Assembly (NCBI RefSeq): GCF_000346465.2
Contig: NC_034011.1
Location: 10,417,898 to 10,481,897, forward strand
Direction of reading: 5' to 3'
Source of the DNA: Prunus persica
Lineage: Eukaryota; Streptophyta; Magnoliopsida; Rosales; Rosaceae
Length of the DNA stretch: 64,000 bases
Shown here: piece after piece, positions 1-12,495 of the stretch
Layout of the letters: every line of letters starts with the position of its first letter
Numbering within the stretch: position 1 is the stretch's first letter
Notes under the pieces: generated by a model
Told to the model about the DNA's origin: nothing
The model's database searches: none
The model's input: only the letters and a program-made list of their open reading frames with translations
Position numbers and translations under genes: made by a program

Positions 1-32
1 TCTAAAATAAATTTAATTTTTTTTAAAAAAAA

Positions 33-65
33 CCTCTCGCAGGCGCAGAAGCGCGTGCAGAGAGG
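33..65. repeat. GC-rich short hairpin
   Basis: An imperfect inverted repeat with arms CCTCTCGCAGGCGC and GCGCGTGCAGAGAGG around an AGAA loop sits about 90 bp beyond the stop of the minus-strand gag-like gene. On the minus strand it is followed by a T-rich run. Its role is unknown; it could be part of the 3' end of the gag-derived unit or of an older repeat. Confidence 0.4.
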
Positions 66-154
66 CTAGTAATGATTATGTTAATAGTTTGTTGATTCAC
101 TGTTCTCACAACTTTTGTCTCCAAGAGAAGAGTTCCATTTTAGGTCCTCACTTG

Positions 155-1219
155 CTATGGCATATTGGACACAACCTTCACTAAAAGACTATTTTTCACA
201 AGGCTTTTACTCCTCTCAAGCTTTTTCTTCCAACACTGGTGCTTCCAACATTGGCATTGCCCCTTCTTCTTGAACTCCACCAACTCTCCCTCCTCCTCTC
301 TCTCCACTCCTTCCTCTTCCCTCTTCCCCAAAACTGAAACCATCCTCACCAACCCCTCCTCCTTACTCTTCACCCACAACTTCCTCATCCTGTCCCTTAC
401 CTCACACCCCTTCTCCTCATGCCCCCCACCGCAAAACCCGCACTCGACAACCTTCTCTTTTGCCGCGGTAGCAGCCCGAACGCTCTTCACTTTTTCAAAC
501 CCAAAAGCAAGCCTCAAAGCGTCGTTTAAGGAACTGGGTTTCTCTGCAACAATCCAATCCTTAAACTCCTTCCTCAACCCATCAATAAAAACCCCTTTGA
601 GCACATTGTCTTGCGGTCCATGATCCGGCCACCGCTTCAAAATCCATTGCAGTCTCAGAAAATAAGCACGCACTGTCTCATCCCTGCCCTGCTTGATCAT
701 CGTCAATTCCGACCGCAATTGATCGATCTGATCATACGCCTGAAAGAACAGCGATCTTATTTCTTCCCAACTAAACGAAGGGTAGGGATCAATGTTCAAA
801 TCGTACCACAGAGCCGCTTCATTTTCAAGCGTCACCGGGAATATTCTCACCATCACGTCCACTGTTGGGCAACTGAAATTTGCGCGGCAAAATTTGGCGA
901 ACCGGGTTAAATGGGTAACCGGGCATTCGTTCGAACCGCCCCGAAAGATCGGCAGAGGCGCAATGGGTATGTAGTAAGGGGTCTGATTGGTTGTGGGTTC
1001 TGAGAAATTTTTAGTCTTTGATGGCAGTGAGGCTCTGGCTTTGATTTGATTACTTGAAGAAACAGACTCGGGCTGTGGTTGTGAGGAGGAGAATTGGTCG
1101 CTCGGGGAATTGGTTTCTGATTCTGATGCCAAGTAGATAGATTGATTTTGTGATTGTGAAACGTCGTCGCTGCAATCGTCGTCGTAAGAATTGGAGTTTC
1201 TCTTTGTTAGGTAAGCCAT
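155..1219 (-). CDS. Isolated retrotransposon gag-domain protein (354 aa), open
   Basis: The reading frame starts at the ATG at 1217-1219 (MAYLTKRNSN) and is open to a TAG at 155-157. The N-terminal ~85 residues are Ser/Gln/Asn-rich and acidic. The middle (about residues 90-240) is a Ty3-type gag capsid-like region containing WYDLNIDPYPSFSWEEI and RAYFLRLQWILKRWP. A single knuckle-like motif follows, CGFCGGGHEEKGC (C-x2-C-x3-H-x4-C), and then a highly charged Glu/Lys tail ending in a Cys/Trp/Lys-rich stretch. No protease, RT or integrase lies nearby and I see no LTR beside it. It could be a fragment of a dead Ty3 element that happens to stay open, or a gag gene kept by the host. The sequence shows the open frame; any domestication is inference. 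Confidence 0.6.
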   Translation of the reverse strand: MAYLTKRNSNSYDDDCSDDVSQSQNQSIYLASESETNSPSDQFSSSQPQPESVSSSNQIKARASLPSKTKNFSEPTTNQTPYYIPIAPLPIFRGGSNECPVTHLTRFAKFCRANFSCPTVDVMVRIFPVTLENEAALWYDLNIDPYPSFSWEEIRSLFFQAYDQIDQLRSELTMIKQGRDETVRAYFLRLQWILKRWPDHGPQDNVLKGVFIDGLRKEFKDWIVAEKPSSLNDALRLAFGFEKVKSVRAATAAKEKVVECGFCGGGHEEKGCEVRDRMRKLWVKSKEEGLVRMVSVLGKREEEGVEREEEGELVEFKKKGQCQCWKHQCWKKKLERSKSLVKNSLLVKVVSNMP

Positions 1220-1919
1220 TTTGTGAGGAAGGAGAGGTTTGGATTGGGAAACTGTCAAATTTGAACTTCAACAGGTTTTCCCTTTTTAGATTTTGAAATG
1301 GGATTCTTAATTGGGTAATACTAGGGAGACCATCTTTTTGTACCACAATTGTATACCATTTTATGTGAAAGATGATGTGGCATGCCAAATCATTTAATAC
1401 AACTACATATATTTTAAATTTTTATTCTCTTCTAATTAATGCACTGATCCCATCAGATTTATTTATTTATGTATTTATTTATTCATTTATAGCCTTTCCT
1501 CTTCCTCCTCCTCCGTCTCACCCATTTCATACAACAAGGAAAGGTAGTTGGGTTTTGATTCTAAATATTATATTATTTCAGATCTACAAGAACAATATAG
1601 TTAGATTTCTGAGGAAGTCCATGAAGATATAACGTTTTTATCGGATCAGTTGCTTTTTCCACCACATTATAGCGACTAGGTTTTTTTTTTTTGGTTGCGA
1701 AATTGACCACTAGTTGCAGGCCGTAAGAGACAAAAGAACAAAACATGGTAGCCAACATGGGGAAAGGGGTTGATTCTGTGTTTAACACCCATGAAAAATC
1801 CGGCAATCATAAAATTGTTTTGGAGAAGACAGTATAGGGAGAAGGAAGAAGAGAGAGTGAAGATAGAAAGACTCATATCGGTAATTGTGCTGTAATTAGG
1901 GGATAATAAAACATATTTA

Positions 1920-3560
1920 CACAACTACAAAAAAGCAAAAAGACGACGGTAAATCACCGTCGTGTATTGGGTTTTTCAATGGTCGTGGAATCCACCGTCA
2001 TCTTTTCCCTCATAAACCACGACGCTAAATAACCGTCGTTGTTAACATATACAACGTCATCAACAAATACAAAACGACGTCTTTGTACTGCAAAAAGATC
2101 TAAAAAAAGCAATCGAGGATGATAATAGACGACCAACTCTCTAAAAAAACCGTCGTTAAAAAGGAAAAATATGACACATATTAACAAAACAAGGCCGCAA
2201 GATAGACATACAACGACGAAAATACAAACACGATGACGTTAAATATAATTTTCACGACAATAAAAAATATGACGTCTTTAAATACATTAGAAGACGACGT
2301 TATTTATACCTACTACGTCGCATATATAAAAACAACCGTCGTAAAATTAATTTTCCACTTCGATTTTTCGATAAAAGATGACGTGGAAATAGTTGTCAGT
2401 GTCATTATTTACGACGTATATGTTTATAGAGTAGACATTGAAAAACTAAACAACGTCGGTTACAAATATATGAGAGTCGTATTACAAAATTTATACGTCC
2501 TATTTTCAGAAACAAACAACGACGATAAATATTAGACGTTGTTAAATAAAACAACGTCGGAAAAAAATAAAAACAGACGTGTTTAGTCTGCTAAAGTTCT
2601 AGAAAATAGTCGAGGATGAGAATAGACGACCAACTCAAAAAAATCACCGTTGTTAAAAAGGAAAAATATGACACATATTAAAAGAACAAGGCCGCAAGAT
2701 ATACATACAACGACGAAAACTAAAATACTACGCCGTTAAATATAATTTACCCGACAAGAAAAAATATGACGTCTTTAAATACATGAGAAGACGACGTTAT
2801 TGAAATCTACTACGTCTCTTATTTACAAAAAACCGTCGTGAAATAAATTTTCCACTTCGATTTTTCTAAAAAAGATGACGTGGAAATAGTTGTCAGTGTC
2901 ATTATTTACGACGTATACATTTATATAGTCGACGTTGTATTTATATGTATTCATTACTCACGACGCACTTAATAATATAGACGACGTTGAACTTCTAAAC
3001 AACGTCGGTTCCAAATAAATGAGAGCCGTATTACAGAACATATAGACGGCGTAGATTATGATGAGAGCCGTATTACAAATAACGTCGTTTAATTGTTATT
3101 AGACGGCGGTTATAATGAATTTCCGTCGGAATTCATATCGTTCCTCTTCGTTTATAAAAGAACTTGCGATGTGGAAAATGTATGATGACGTCGTATTTTT
3201 TAACGTTCACATTATATATCTCGTTTTTTAGACGTCGTTATTATGGGATTGGAGTCGTGTTATTTTGAATTACATGGCGGTTCTTAATCCTTCCCCGACG
3301 TGATAAACTGGATAATTGCTTCACAATAGCGTCGTGGTTCTTCATTGTTACGTTGCTTTAAGACGTCGGTAAATATGCTGAATAAATGGTTCACCATAAC
3401 GTCGTGTTTTATTTGAACAGACGTTGTTTTTTATGCAGAATATAATGATGTAATCTGGATCCAGTATTTTTTGCACTGATTGTTTTGTGGCCAAAACCTG
3501 TATAATGAAAGTGAAGAAATCACATTACAATATATTATAAAATGAATGTCATACACTGCC
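1920..3560. repeat. CACTA left (3') subterminal repeat array
   Basis: About 1.6 kb between the left terminus and the tnpD stop has no gene. It is dense in ACGACG/CGTCG in both orientations, often as ACCGTCGT or ACGACGGT. There is an internal duplication: the stretch from about 2100 (GAGGATGATAATAGACGACC) recurs from about 2610, and the blocks with GACGTGGAAATAGTTGTCAG recur at about 2380 and 2878. This is the expected subterminal binding-site region of a CACTA element. Confidence 0.8.
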
Positions 3561-3573
3561 AATTACATAAGCA

Positions 3574-6500
3574 TCATTCAATCCATATATCTTCACACTC
3601 ACCTCGAATATTTTGAGCACCTAACTCACCCACCAGTTCATCAAATGTGTCAACATTTGGCATCCCTCTAGTAAATGGCTCACACTCAATTATCACATCA
3701 CCTAAGACTTCATCACCAATAACATCATTATATTCTCTATTAGGCATTGATAACACTACCGACCAACCATGATGCATCGGGTCGTCAACAAAAAATATTT
3801 GTTTGACTTGAGAAGCCAAAACAAATTGGTCATTCCTATGTCCAATTTTACTCAAATCTACAAGGGTAAATCCAAGTTCGTCGACTACAAGACCAGAACT
3901 ATCTATCCAATCACACCTAAAGACTGGGATTGTAAACTTTTGGTAGTCAAGGTCCCAAATTTCTTGAATGACACCATAGAAACCCATATTTGAGAGAATT
4001 GGGTTTTTATCCTTGGCACTAGCAACTTGCATGGTATGTGCAAGTAAATAAACTCCACTATTTTGAGTTGTCCGCATATCATCTTGTGCCTTGATATTGA
4101 ATTTAATACCTTTAATAAGATAGCTCCTATATAATGGCACTGCCATGTTTGGACCAGCTGCTAGCCACCTTAAATTTTCTGATACGCCATTATTGTCTTC
4201 CTCAAGTTCACTTTGAACCTGCAAATTAATCAAATCTTAATTCAATCTAACATAGAAATAAGAAGAAAATTAAAAGAGAAATATGTTATTCAACAACATA
4301 TAGCTTGAAGCGTAGCCATTGAATGAAAGTGCTATTGTGCTTATCCTGCAGCCACTTTGTTCTCTTTCTAAAATTTGGATAAGCAGTCTTGATGTGGATC
4401 ATATGTTGCCTACATGACACGAAAAATTCAAGCATTACGGTCCCAAATATATAAGATAAACATAAGAAATAATTTAAAATGGAAACTTAAAGAATAAAAC
4501 TCATACGTACTCGATATAAGGTAGGACTTCCTCCGTATTCTCCAAGACATATAGATGTGCTTGATTCAACAGGTCCTGATCAACTACGCTCACTGTGCAA
4601 CCTGATAATGGCTTTGAAACTCCCATCTTTTGGCTTGAAGGCACTCCAACTGTACTAACATCAAATAAATGCTGAGTACAAAACTCTACCGCTTCTTCAG
4701 CTATATACCGCTCAGCAATGCAACCTTCGGGACGAGTACGATTCTGAACATACCCCTTCAGCACTTTCATATATCTTTCAAACGGATACATCCACCTAAA
4801 ATATACTGGCCCACATAGACGAACTTCTCTGACAAGATGTACTACTAGATGAACCATGATATCAAAGAATGAAGGGGGAAAGTACTTCTCAAGCAAACAC
4901 AGAGTAACTACTACATCTTCTTCCAACTTATCTAGCTTGGAAACATCAACAGTCTTTGCACATATAGCATTGAAGAAGAAGCACAAACGAGTTATTGCAT
5001 ACCTTGCAGGCTTCTCCAAAACAGAACGAATTGCCACAGGGAGCAATTGTTGCATTAAGGTATGACAATCATGTGATTTAAGGCCAAGAAGTCTTGAATC
5101 TTGTAAAGATACAAGATTTTTAATATTTGAAGAATAACCTTCAGGGACCTTCATACCATAGAAAGAATTGCAAACCTCTCTCTTCTCTGCTCTTGACAAA
5201 TTCCAAGGCCCAGGAGGCAAACGAGTACGTCTTTCTCCATACTCGGGTTGCAAATCAGTTTTGACCCCCATGTTCAATAAATCTAATCGAGCAGCAATCC
5301 CATCTTTATTTTTTCCAGGGATCTCCAGCAATGTACCAATGATACTATCGCAAACATTCTTCTCAATGTGCATAACATCTAGGGCATGCCTTACAGGAAG
5401 GTATTTCCAATACTCGAGATCAAAGAATATTGATTTCTTCTTCCAACAAACTCTGTCACCATTTTCAACCATATGCAGCACTTCTTCTCCGGTTAATGGC
5501 TCGGGAGGTATGCCATATTCAGGTTTCCCATTAAAAGCTGCACGTTGCCTCCTATATGGATGATTGATTGGTAACCATTTTCTATGCCCAATGTAACAAA
5601 TTTTGTGGCCATTTTTCAACCTGTGACTAGGTGTATCATCGCCGCATATTGGACAAGCTTTATATCCTTTAACAACACAACCAGATAAGTTTCCATAGGC
5701 GGGGAAATCATTAATTGTCCACATTAATGCAGCTCTGAGTGTAAAGTATTCTCCATTATGTGCATCATACACTCCTCTAATCCCAACCCACAAGGATTTT
5801 AAATCATCAATCAAAGGCTCCAAGTAGACGTCTATATCATTTCCGGGTTGTTTAGGACCGGAAATCAATAAGGTTAACATCATGAACTTTCGTTTCATGC
5901 ACAGCCATGGAGGGAGATTATATGTAACTAAGATAACCGGCCAACAACTATATCTGCTACTTAGAGAACTGTGGGGATTGAATCCATCAGATGAAAGAGC
6001 CAATCTCAAGTTTCTCGGCTCATTACCAAACTCAGGCCATTTATCATCAAGAAGTTTCCAAGACGGGGAATCCGCCGGATGAGACATCTGACCGTCAATT
6101 GATTTTCTAGCAGCATGCCACCAAGTCAAACTCTTAGCTGTCTCATGTGATTGAAACATCCTTTTAAACCTTGGAATTGGGGGAAAATACCACACCACCT
6201 TCGCTGGTACACCCTCTTTCAAGATTGAATCTTTGCCTTCCTTCCACCTTGAGATACCACAAGTAGGACAATTAGTTGAATCCTCATACTCCTTCCTATA
6301 CAAGATGCAATCATTGGGGCATGCGTGCATTTTCTCATAACACAGCCCCAATGCACACAAAGTCTTTTTAGCCTCATACATGGAGGTTGGTATTGTATTT
6401 CCTTCTGGAAGCAAATCGCCTTGAAGTATCAATAATTCTGTAAAACAGACATCACTCATCCCATGTTTTGCCTTCAAATTATACAACTTCACTAATGCCG

Positions 6501-6924
6501 ATAACTTCGTGTACTTTCTACAACCAGGGTACACTGGTTGATCTCCATCCCCAATCACATTGGCAAACTCATACGGATCCGAACCAAAATCACCAAAATC
6601 ATTATCATCCATATCAATTTCTTCAGACACAAAACTGTACCTACTATGGCCATCATCTTCTTCAACATTTCTACTAGCATTAGTAGTTGCTTCCCAAGGT
6701 TCTCCGTGAAATGTCCAATTCTTATAGCTTTGGTCAATTCCATTAAAGTATAAGTGATCCCTTATAATTCCAACCCCAAACAACTTCAAATTAACACATT
6801 TAACACATGGACAACGGATATGTGTTGTAGTTAGAAGATTTTCTACAGCAAAGTTCAAAAATGCTTCCACCCCAAATTCATATGCCTTCGATCTTCTATC
6901 CGAGTGCATCCATGACTTATCCAT
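3574..6924 (-). CDS. tnpD: CACTA transposase TnpD, 3 coding exons, 1056 aa
   Basis: Exons are 6924-4511, 4409-4298 and 4218-3574. The donors are GTACGT and GTTGTT (weak) and the acceptors are ATGTAG and TTGCAG; phases match at both joins. The ATG at 6922-6924 gives MDKSWMH, the usual CACTA TnpD start. Residues 1-75 form the transposase-associated domain with the CPCVKC cysteine cluster. Residues ~240-460 are the plant Transposase_21 (DDE-type) domain, with candidate acidic residues in LALSSDGFNP (D313), NDFPAYG (D406) and DVMHIEKNVCDS (E521). Residues ~600-715 match DUF4218, and the last exon carries DUF4216 (GVIQEIWDLDYQKF). No stop or frameshift is visible. A probable 5'UTR intron lies between a GTAAGT donor near 7556 and an acceptor near 6947. 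The protein cuts and moves the element's ends together with the TnpA-like partner. Function is inferred from the family; intactness is read from sequence. Confidence 0.92.
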
Positions 6925-8939
6925 CTCCGACACTATAACCTATTATCTATAATAAAGTGAAAATACAGGCAATGACCATCACTATAGCAGATTATACAAT
7001 GATCTAATCGCAAGTAATACACAACAGAGACGACGGGTTTTAAACAAAAACAGACGTATTTGGCATATATAGACGACGGATTTTCAACAGACGTCGTCTA
7101 TTATAAGTAATACAAACGACGGTTTATGAAAAAACCGTCGTGTATAAGTAATACAACGACGGTTGTTTAAAAAAACCGTCGTGTAATCGTCGTCGTATGC
7201 CTTAAAATTCGTCGTGTCTCAGTTTATTTTCAAGAACACAAAACCCATTAAGAACACAACATATATATGAAACCAAGCAAGAAACCAACATATACATGAA
7301 ACCAAGCATGAAAACAATAAATCCATTCCCAATTCAACATAACATAGGGTGATTAAAAGATACGACAAAATTAAATCCATTCCCAATTCAACATAACAGA
7401 TAATGTAATCCATGAACCCATTAAACAGAAAATCCATGAACCCATACCTATAAGCACATTATTAACAGATCGCAAAGCATACACATAAAACCCTTTAACA
7501 AAACAACCTAATATCATTCAATGAATTTACAAGGGGAAGATAGGGTTTGTACTTACAGGTTGGACGAGCTCACAGATTCGACGGAGCCTGGAGAGTGCAA
7601 CTTTTAATTAGAGCAGAAGTGAGAGAGCGAAATGTTATGTCGCGCGAAACTGAAAATTTTAGGTTTCAGGGTTCGAAGTATAAGAATAAGAGCCAAATCT
7701 TAAAAAATTTAGGTCGCGCGAAAATTTTTAGAGCTCGCGCGTTTTAAAACGTTGAAAGAAAAACCAAGGCGAAAGTTCTACAAGTACCGACGTAAATTTA
7801 ATATTCCACGACGGAAACTTCATTTTCGGATTAAGAACGTAAGGCCGTTCATTTTGAAGCTTCATTTTTCGGATTAATTTTAAATTAATTTTGAATTTTT
7901 TATATAACGACGACTGAAAAATCACGTCGGTGTTAAGAAATTAAAGACGTTGTAAATTAATACCACCGTCGTTAAAAATTAATACCCTAAACCCATAAAA
8001 CTAAATTATACAATTTAAAAAATTAAGTTTATAAAAGGTTTTATGGTTTTAAAGCCTAACATATACCCTAGACTACCCAACAATTATACTTTAAAAATAA
8101 ACCCCAATAAATAACAACCCTAATCTCTAAACCCTAGACTCTAAACCCTAAACCATAAAACTAGAAGTGATTTTATGACTCATCAAAACAATTTTGTTTT
8201 GGATGGTCATTTTAAATTTTTGTTATTCAAAATGAATTTTTTCAAGGTTTATGTGGAAGAAAATATATCTAAACCCTAAACCATAAAACTAGAAGTGATT
8301 TTATGACTCATCAAAATAATTTTGTTTTGGATGGTCATTTTAAATTTTTGTTATTCAAAATGAATTTTTTCAAGGTTTATGTGGAAGAAAATATATCAAT
8401 GACTTCATAGGAGTTGACTTTTCAATTTTCTGATTTATTTTAAATTTATTTTGAATATTTTGATATAAAAATAATAAAATATTCTTACCACAACAACAAA
8501 CCACGTCGGTGTTAATAAATTGTAGACGTTGTAAATTGTAATAGACTACTAAGTCGTTAAAATGACGTCGTTAAAATGAGAAACCATGGCGGCTATTTAA
8601 CTATACGACGTAAAATATATATTCCACGACTTAACCGCTGTCGTTACATAAACGTCGTCGATGATACCCTGAACCCTTAAGAAATTGAAGATGTTGTAAA
8701 CCATAAACGACTCAATTGTTCAAAGAACGTCGTCTACCTATATTTTTACGTCGTATTTGTTTAAAACACGAAACAACAAAATACGACGGTTTTTGACTTT
8801 ATTAGGTCGTTGGAAAAGTATTACACGTCGGTTAAGCAATTTGTATGTTTGTTTTTTTTTTAATTTAAGAAAACCTCAACAAATTTTTACATTACATATT
8901 ATAGAGAAAATTTGTACATTATACATAAATATCAAGTGT
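6925..8939. other. Region between the two CACTA genes: tnpD leader, tandem repeat, motif arrays
   Basis: No coding region is supported here. On the minus strand, 7557-7640 looks like the end of a 5'UTR exon of tnpD, with a clean GTAAGT donor. ACGACG motifs are dense at 7020-7215 and 8500-8850. A 128-bp direct duplication lies at 8141-8397. Runs of CCCTAAACC-like sequence at 8100-8280 resemble telomere-like repeats by chance composition. Confidence 0.6.
8141..8397. repeat. Two-copy 128-bp tandem duplication inside the CACTA
   Basis: The unit starting CTAAACCCTAAACCATAAAA at 8141 repeats from 8269 and ends AATATATC at 8269 and 8397. The two copies differ at only a base or so, so the duplication is recent relative to the rest of the element. 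Confidence 0.9.
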
Positions 8940-11900
8940 TCAATAATTGCCCTGTTTAATAATTTGGAAAACAAACTCTGCCCATTCATTCCGGACTTCA
9001 TCAATGGCTTCTTGGGGGTATGAAGCTTCCTGGTTTTCCTTGGCATACTGCATAAACAATGACTATTAGGGTTTATAAATAAAAAGAAATTCAATCACAG
9101 ACGACGATATTTTTCATAACCGATGTAGTATATCCATTCAACGACGTTAATTTTACATGACCGTCGTTGATAATACAAAAAACGACGTTAAATGTATGAA
9201 GGTAATTTCTTCTTACCTTATACTCAAACCCCAAGGAAGGATCCATGATGATGTCCCTCATGAAGCGCATCACATAATACCCGCATTCGACATTGCTGGG
9301 TTGCTTTGGTGTGCCTGAGAGAGTTTTCCAAATTACATTTTTACGTCCTGCTCGGGCTATGTGGGTATTATATATTTTTAAAGCACTGTTCACGATATTT
9401 TTCGCCTCTTCGTCGACCACACGATGACCTGGCAGAGGATCCAGAAAATAGACGGTCTCCTTCTTTGCTCTTACAATCAGCAAGATCCAATGACGGCTGC
9501 ACAAAATTAATATAAAAATGACGGTTATTTACAAAAACGACGTATTATAGTATTTCACACGACGAAATAAAGTAGATAACGACGACATTATATATTTATC
9601 ACGACGATAAATAAATACCGACGTGGTTAGTAGTTTCAAACGACTAAATAAAATAAAACACCGACGTGGTTAGTTTATAAGCTGTCATTTATTGAAAATC
9701 ATAAAAACAAAATCCTAAGGAGACTAACCCTGGATTGTAAGGCATCATGAAAATCTGTTCACCGTCTGTCTTCTGAAGTCGAGCTGCTACCAGTCGTGAT
9801 CTTTCAGTTATTGTGCCAGAGTTGGCACTAACTGTAGCAGGGTCGATAAAGCCAACCATGCTGCACATATTGGCTTGTTTCAAAACATCGTGTAAGTACC
9901 TAAATACATAAAATAATATAAACAAGTCAGCACAAAACAACACGACGGTTATGTATAAAAAAACGACGTATTATAATATTTCACACGACGTACTGAAATA
10001 GATGAGGACGTTATAATATATTTATCACGACGGTAGTTAGTTAAGACGACGTGGTTAGTTAGTTAAGACGACACAATATATAAACCAACGAGGTTTTATT
10101 TTAGAAGTTCAAACCTCATATATACAGCCAATACAGTAGCTCCAATTTCTTCCGTGCCTGCAAATTGTGTAATATCTTCAGGCAGGAGGAAGGTATCGTG
10201 CTCACCACCAAACACCTCCTTATTAATTGTAAATTGGAGTGTCTTATCCTCAGGCAGGAGTGTCGTTTCCACAAAACGACAAAGGGTTTTTAAAGAAGAT
10301 GGCGCCTCCATATTTGAATAATCACCAACTTCAATAACCTGTTTAAAGAAATAAAAAAAATGACGTGGTAATTCAATAAAGACGACGGTTTAAGGAATAA
10401 AACGTCGTCTTAAAAGTATTTAAACGACGGTGAAAAAACTGTCGTGGTAATTCAATAAAGACGACGGTTTTATGAATAAAGCGTCGTCTGAAACCATTTA
10501 AACGACGGTGCAAAAACCGTCGTTTAAATATTTTATTACGTCTTAAAAAAATTCCGCCGTCTAAGTTGTAAACAAACGACGGATTAAATAAAAATATCGA
10601 CGTCTGAAATTTTGAAAAACAAATAAAAAAGGCAAAGTTATGTGAACATACCTTGTCGTCATGCTTTTCTTCATCTTCTTTCTCCTTTTCTTCTTCCTTC
10701 TCTTCATCTCTTTTTTCTTCTTCCTTCTCTTCATCTGGCTGATGTTTCCCCATTTTGGCAGTATCATCCTCCAAATGTAGGGATCTCACATCACCTCCAG
10801 AGCAGCTAGCTTTGTCAGACATTGGATTTTTGGGGCTTTGGCTAATTCTTGGTTTAAGCATGCTTGGATCAAAATTGGGAATTAATTGGGAAAGCTGACT
10901 CAGAAAATGCTCCCTCTCAGCCTCTACCAATTGTTTTGTCCTAGCCTCCATCCTTAAGGCCTCTTCCCTTGCCTTAGCCTCCATCTTTTTAGTCTCTTCT
11001 TGAAGGAGAACTCTTAAACTGTCCTTCAAACGGTCGTCAAAGCTCACCCTCTGTGGTTTGGGCAAATTGAAATATTGCCTTGGGGAAACACCAGCACCAA
11101 CTCCCCTCACTCTGCCTGGATGCTCGGGGCCCAAAGCCATGGTCAGCACATCATTGCTGTCATCTACTCTGACTTTGCCTTCCGAGACTTGTTTCTGCAA
11201 TTCATCCTAAAACAAAGATAAACAAAAAAACACACGACGGTTATTTATGTACAAACGACGTATTATATAATTTCACACGACGCAATAACGTATAAACCGA
11301 CGTTATTATAACTTATCACGACGGTAGTTATACCGACGTGGTTATTTATTTAAAACGACGAAATGAATAAACAACCGACGTCTTATGCTATAATTAAAGA
11401 AAACAGAGTAGTGATTCCTATTAGACCATTAACGACGTTTTTAAAAAAGTTTCGACGTGGTAATATCATTCAAACGACGCGAAAATGAACCACCGACTTC
11501 TTATGCTATAATTACAGAAAATTAGTAGTGATTCCTATTTAGACCTTTAACGACGTTTTTAAAAACTTTTCGACGTGGTAATATCATTCACACGACGAAA
11601 AATATAACATACGACGTAATAAGAATAATTCACAGTTTAATAAAAATTTAAAACAGAGTGATAGTAGGCTTACAATTAATTTTTCTTTCTCTGCCACCTT
11701 TGGATCAGGGATGTTACCATGTTTGTCCTGTCTAGCTCTCTTCCATAAGGTAGATCGATCAATTTCTACCCCAGGCATGGTTTCCTCCAATTGATCCTCC
11801 AATCTAGCATATCCTTTTCGAGACAATCGATGATTGTACTCGAGTTTCTCCCTAATCTGTGCATGTTGAGAATGCACAGACTCAAAATCTTTGGATAGCC

Positions 11901-12483
11901 TTGAAGCTACAAAGGCATCCCATTGTGCTTTCTCTATGAATTTATATGTTTCAGGGGGTTGGCTTAATTTCTCCCTGTCATTGGTGTATGGAAGGATATA
12001 ATGCCTCGTTAGTGTAGACTTGAAATCCTTCCATTTCTTGGAAGCAGAAGCTAAAACAGAGGTCTTGCCCCCTTGGCCTACGACAAAAGCCATGTCAACT
12101 GCTTCCCAAATCTGCTCCTTTATATCCTTGGGGATTTGGGACCATTTCTTGTCCACAAGTGGGATCCTGGAGCGTGCCAACACACCAATATACGACTGCA
12201 TCTCAATATGTGCTTGGCCAACACCTTTCCCCCTTTTATTGTACTCAACAATTGGCCTCAGTTTCTGAAGCTTTCTCTTCACAACACGAGGCATTGTGCT
12301 CATACCTCGACCAGTCTTTGAATCATCAGAGATTGTTGTCTGGCTGGTTGGTTCTGTCTCAGCAGATGATGAAGCAAACTTCATCTTCTTCGAAGACTTC
12401 ATCTCCTTCGAAGACTTGTCTTGAGGAGCTACCATTCCAAGCTTCTTGGAGCCAGAATCCTTAGTTTGTTGTTGAGAAACCAT
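8940..12483 (-). CDS. TnpA-like protein fused to Ulp1/C48 SUMO-protease domain, 6 coding exons, 715 aa
   Basis: Exons are 12483-11674, 11206-10652, 10338-10115, 9899-9729, 9496-9217 and 9047-8940. Every junction keeps phase and uses GT/AG. The ATG at 12481-12483 gives MVSQQQTKDS. Exon 1 (residues 1-270) holds the plant Ptta/En/Spm transposase_24-type region (KKWKDFKSTLTRHYILPYTN). Exon 2 (271-455) is a Glu/Lys-rich helical segment (REEALRMEARTKQLVEAERE) ending in an acidic run. Exons 3-6 form a C48 cysteine protease fold. H589-W590 (GRHWILL), D606 (FLDPL), Q652 and C658 (KQPSNVECGYYV) supply the full His-Asp-Gln-Cys set. A noncoding first exon at about 13335-13170 has a GTAAGC donor, with the acceptor at 12498. 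The family role is binding subterminal repeats; the protease part would cleave SUMO conjugates. Both are inferred. Confidence 0.88.
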
Positions 12484-12495
12484 TTTAACAGACAA

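Noticed and set aside
8100..8280. Interstitial telomere repeats (CCCTAAA)
   Set aside because: Only scattered CCCTAAAC copies in AT-rich DNA, not a (TTTAGGG)n array.
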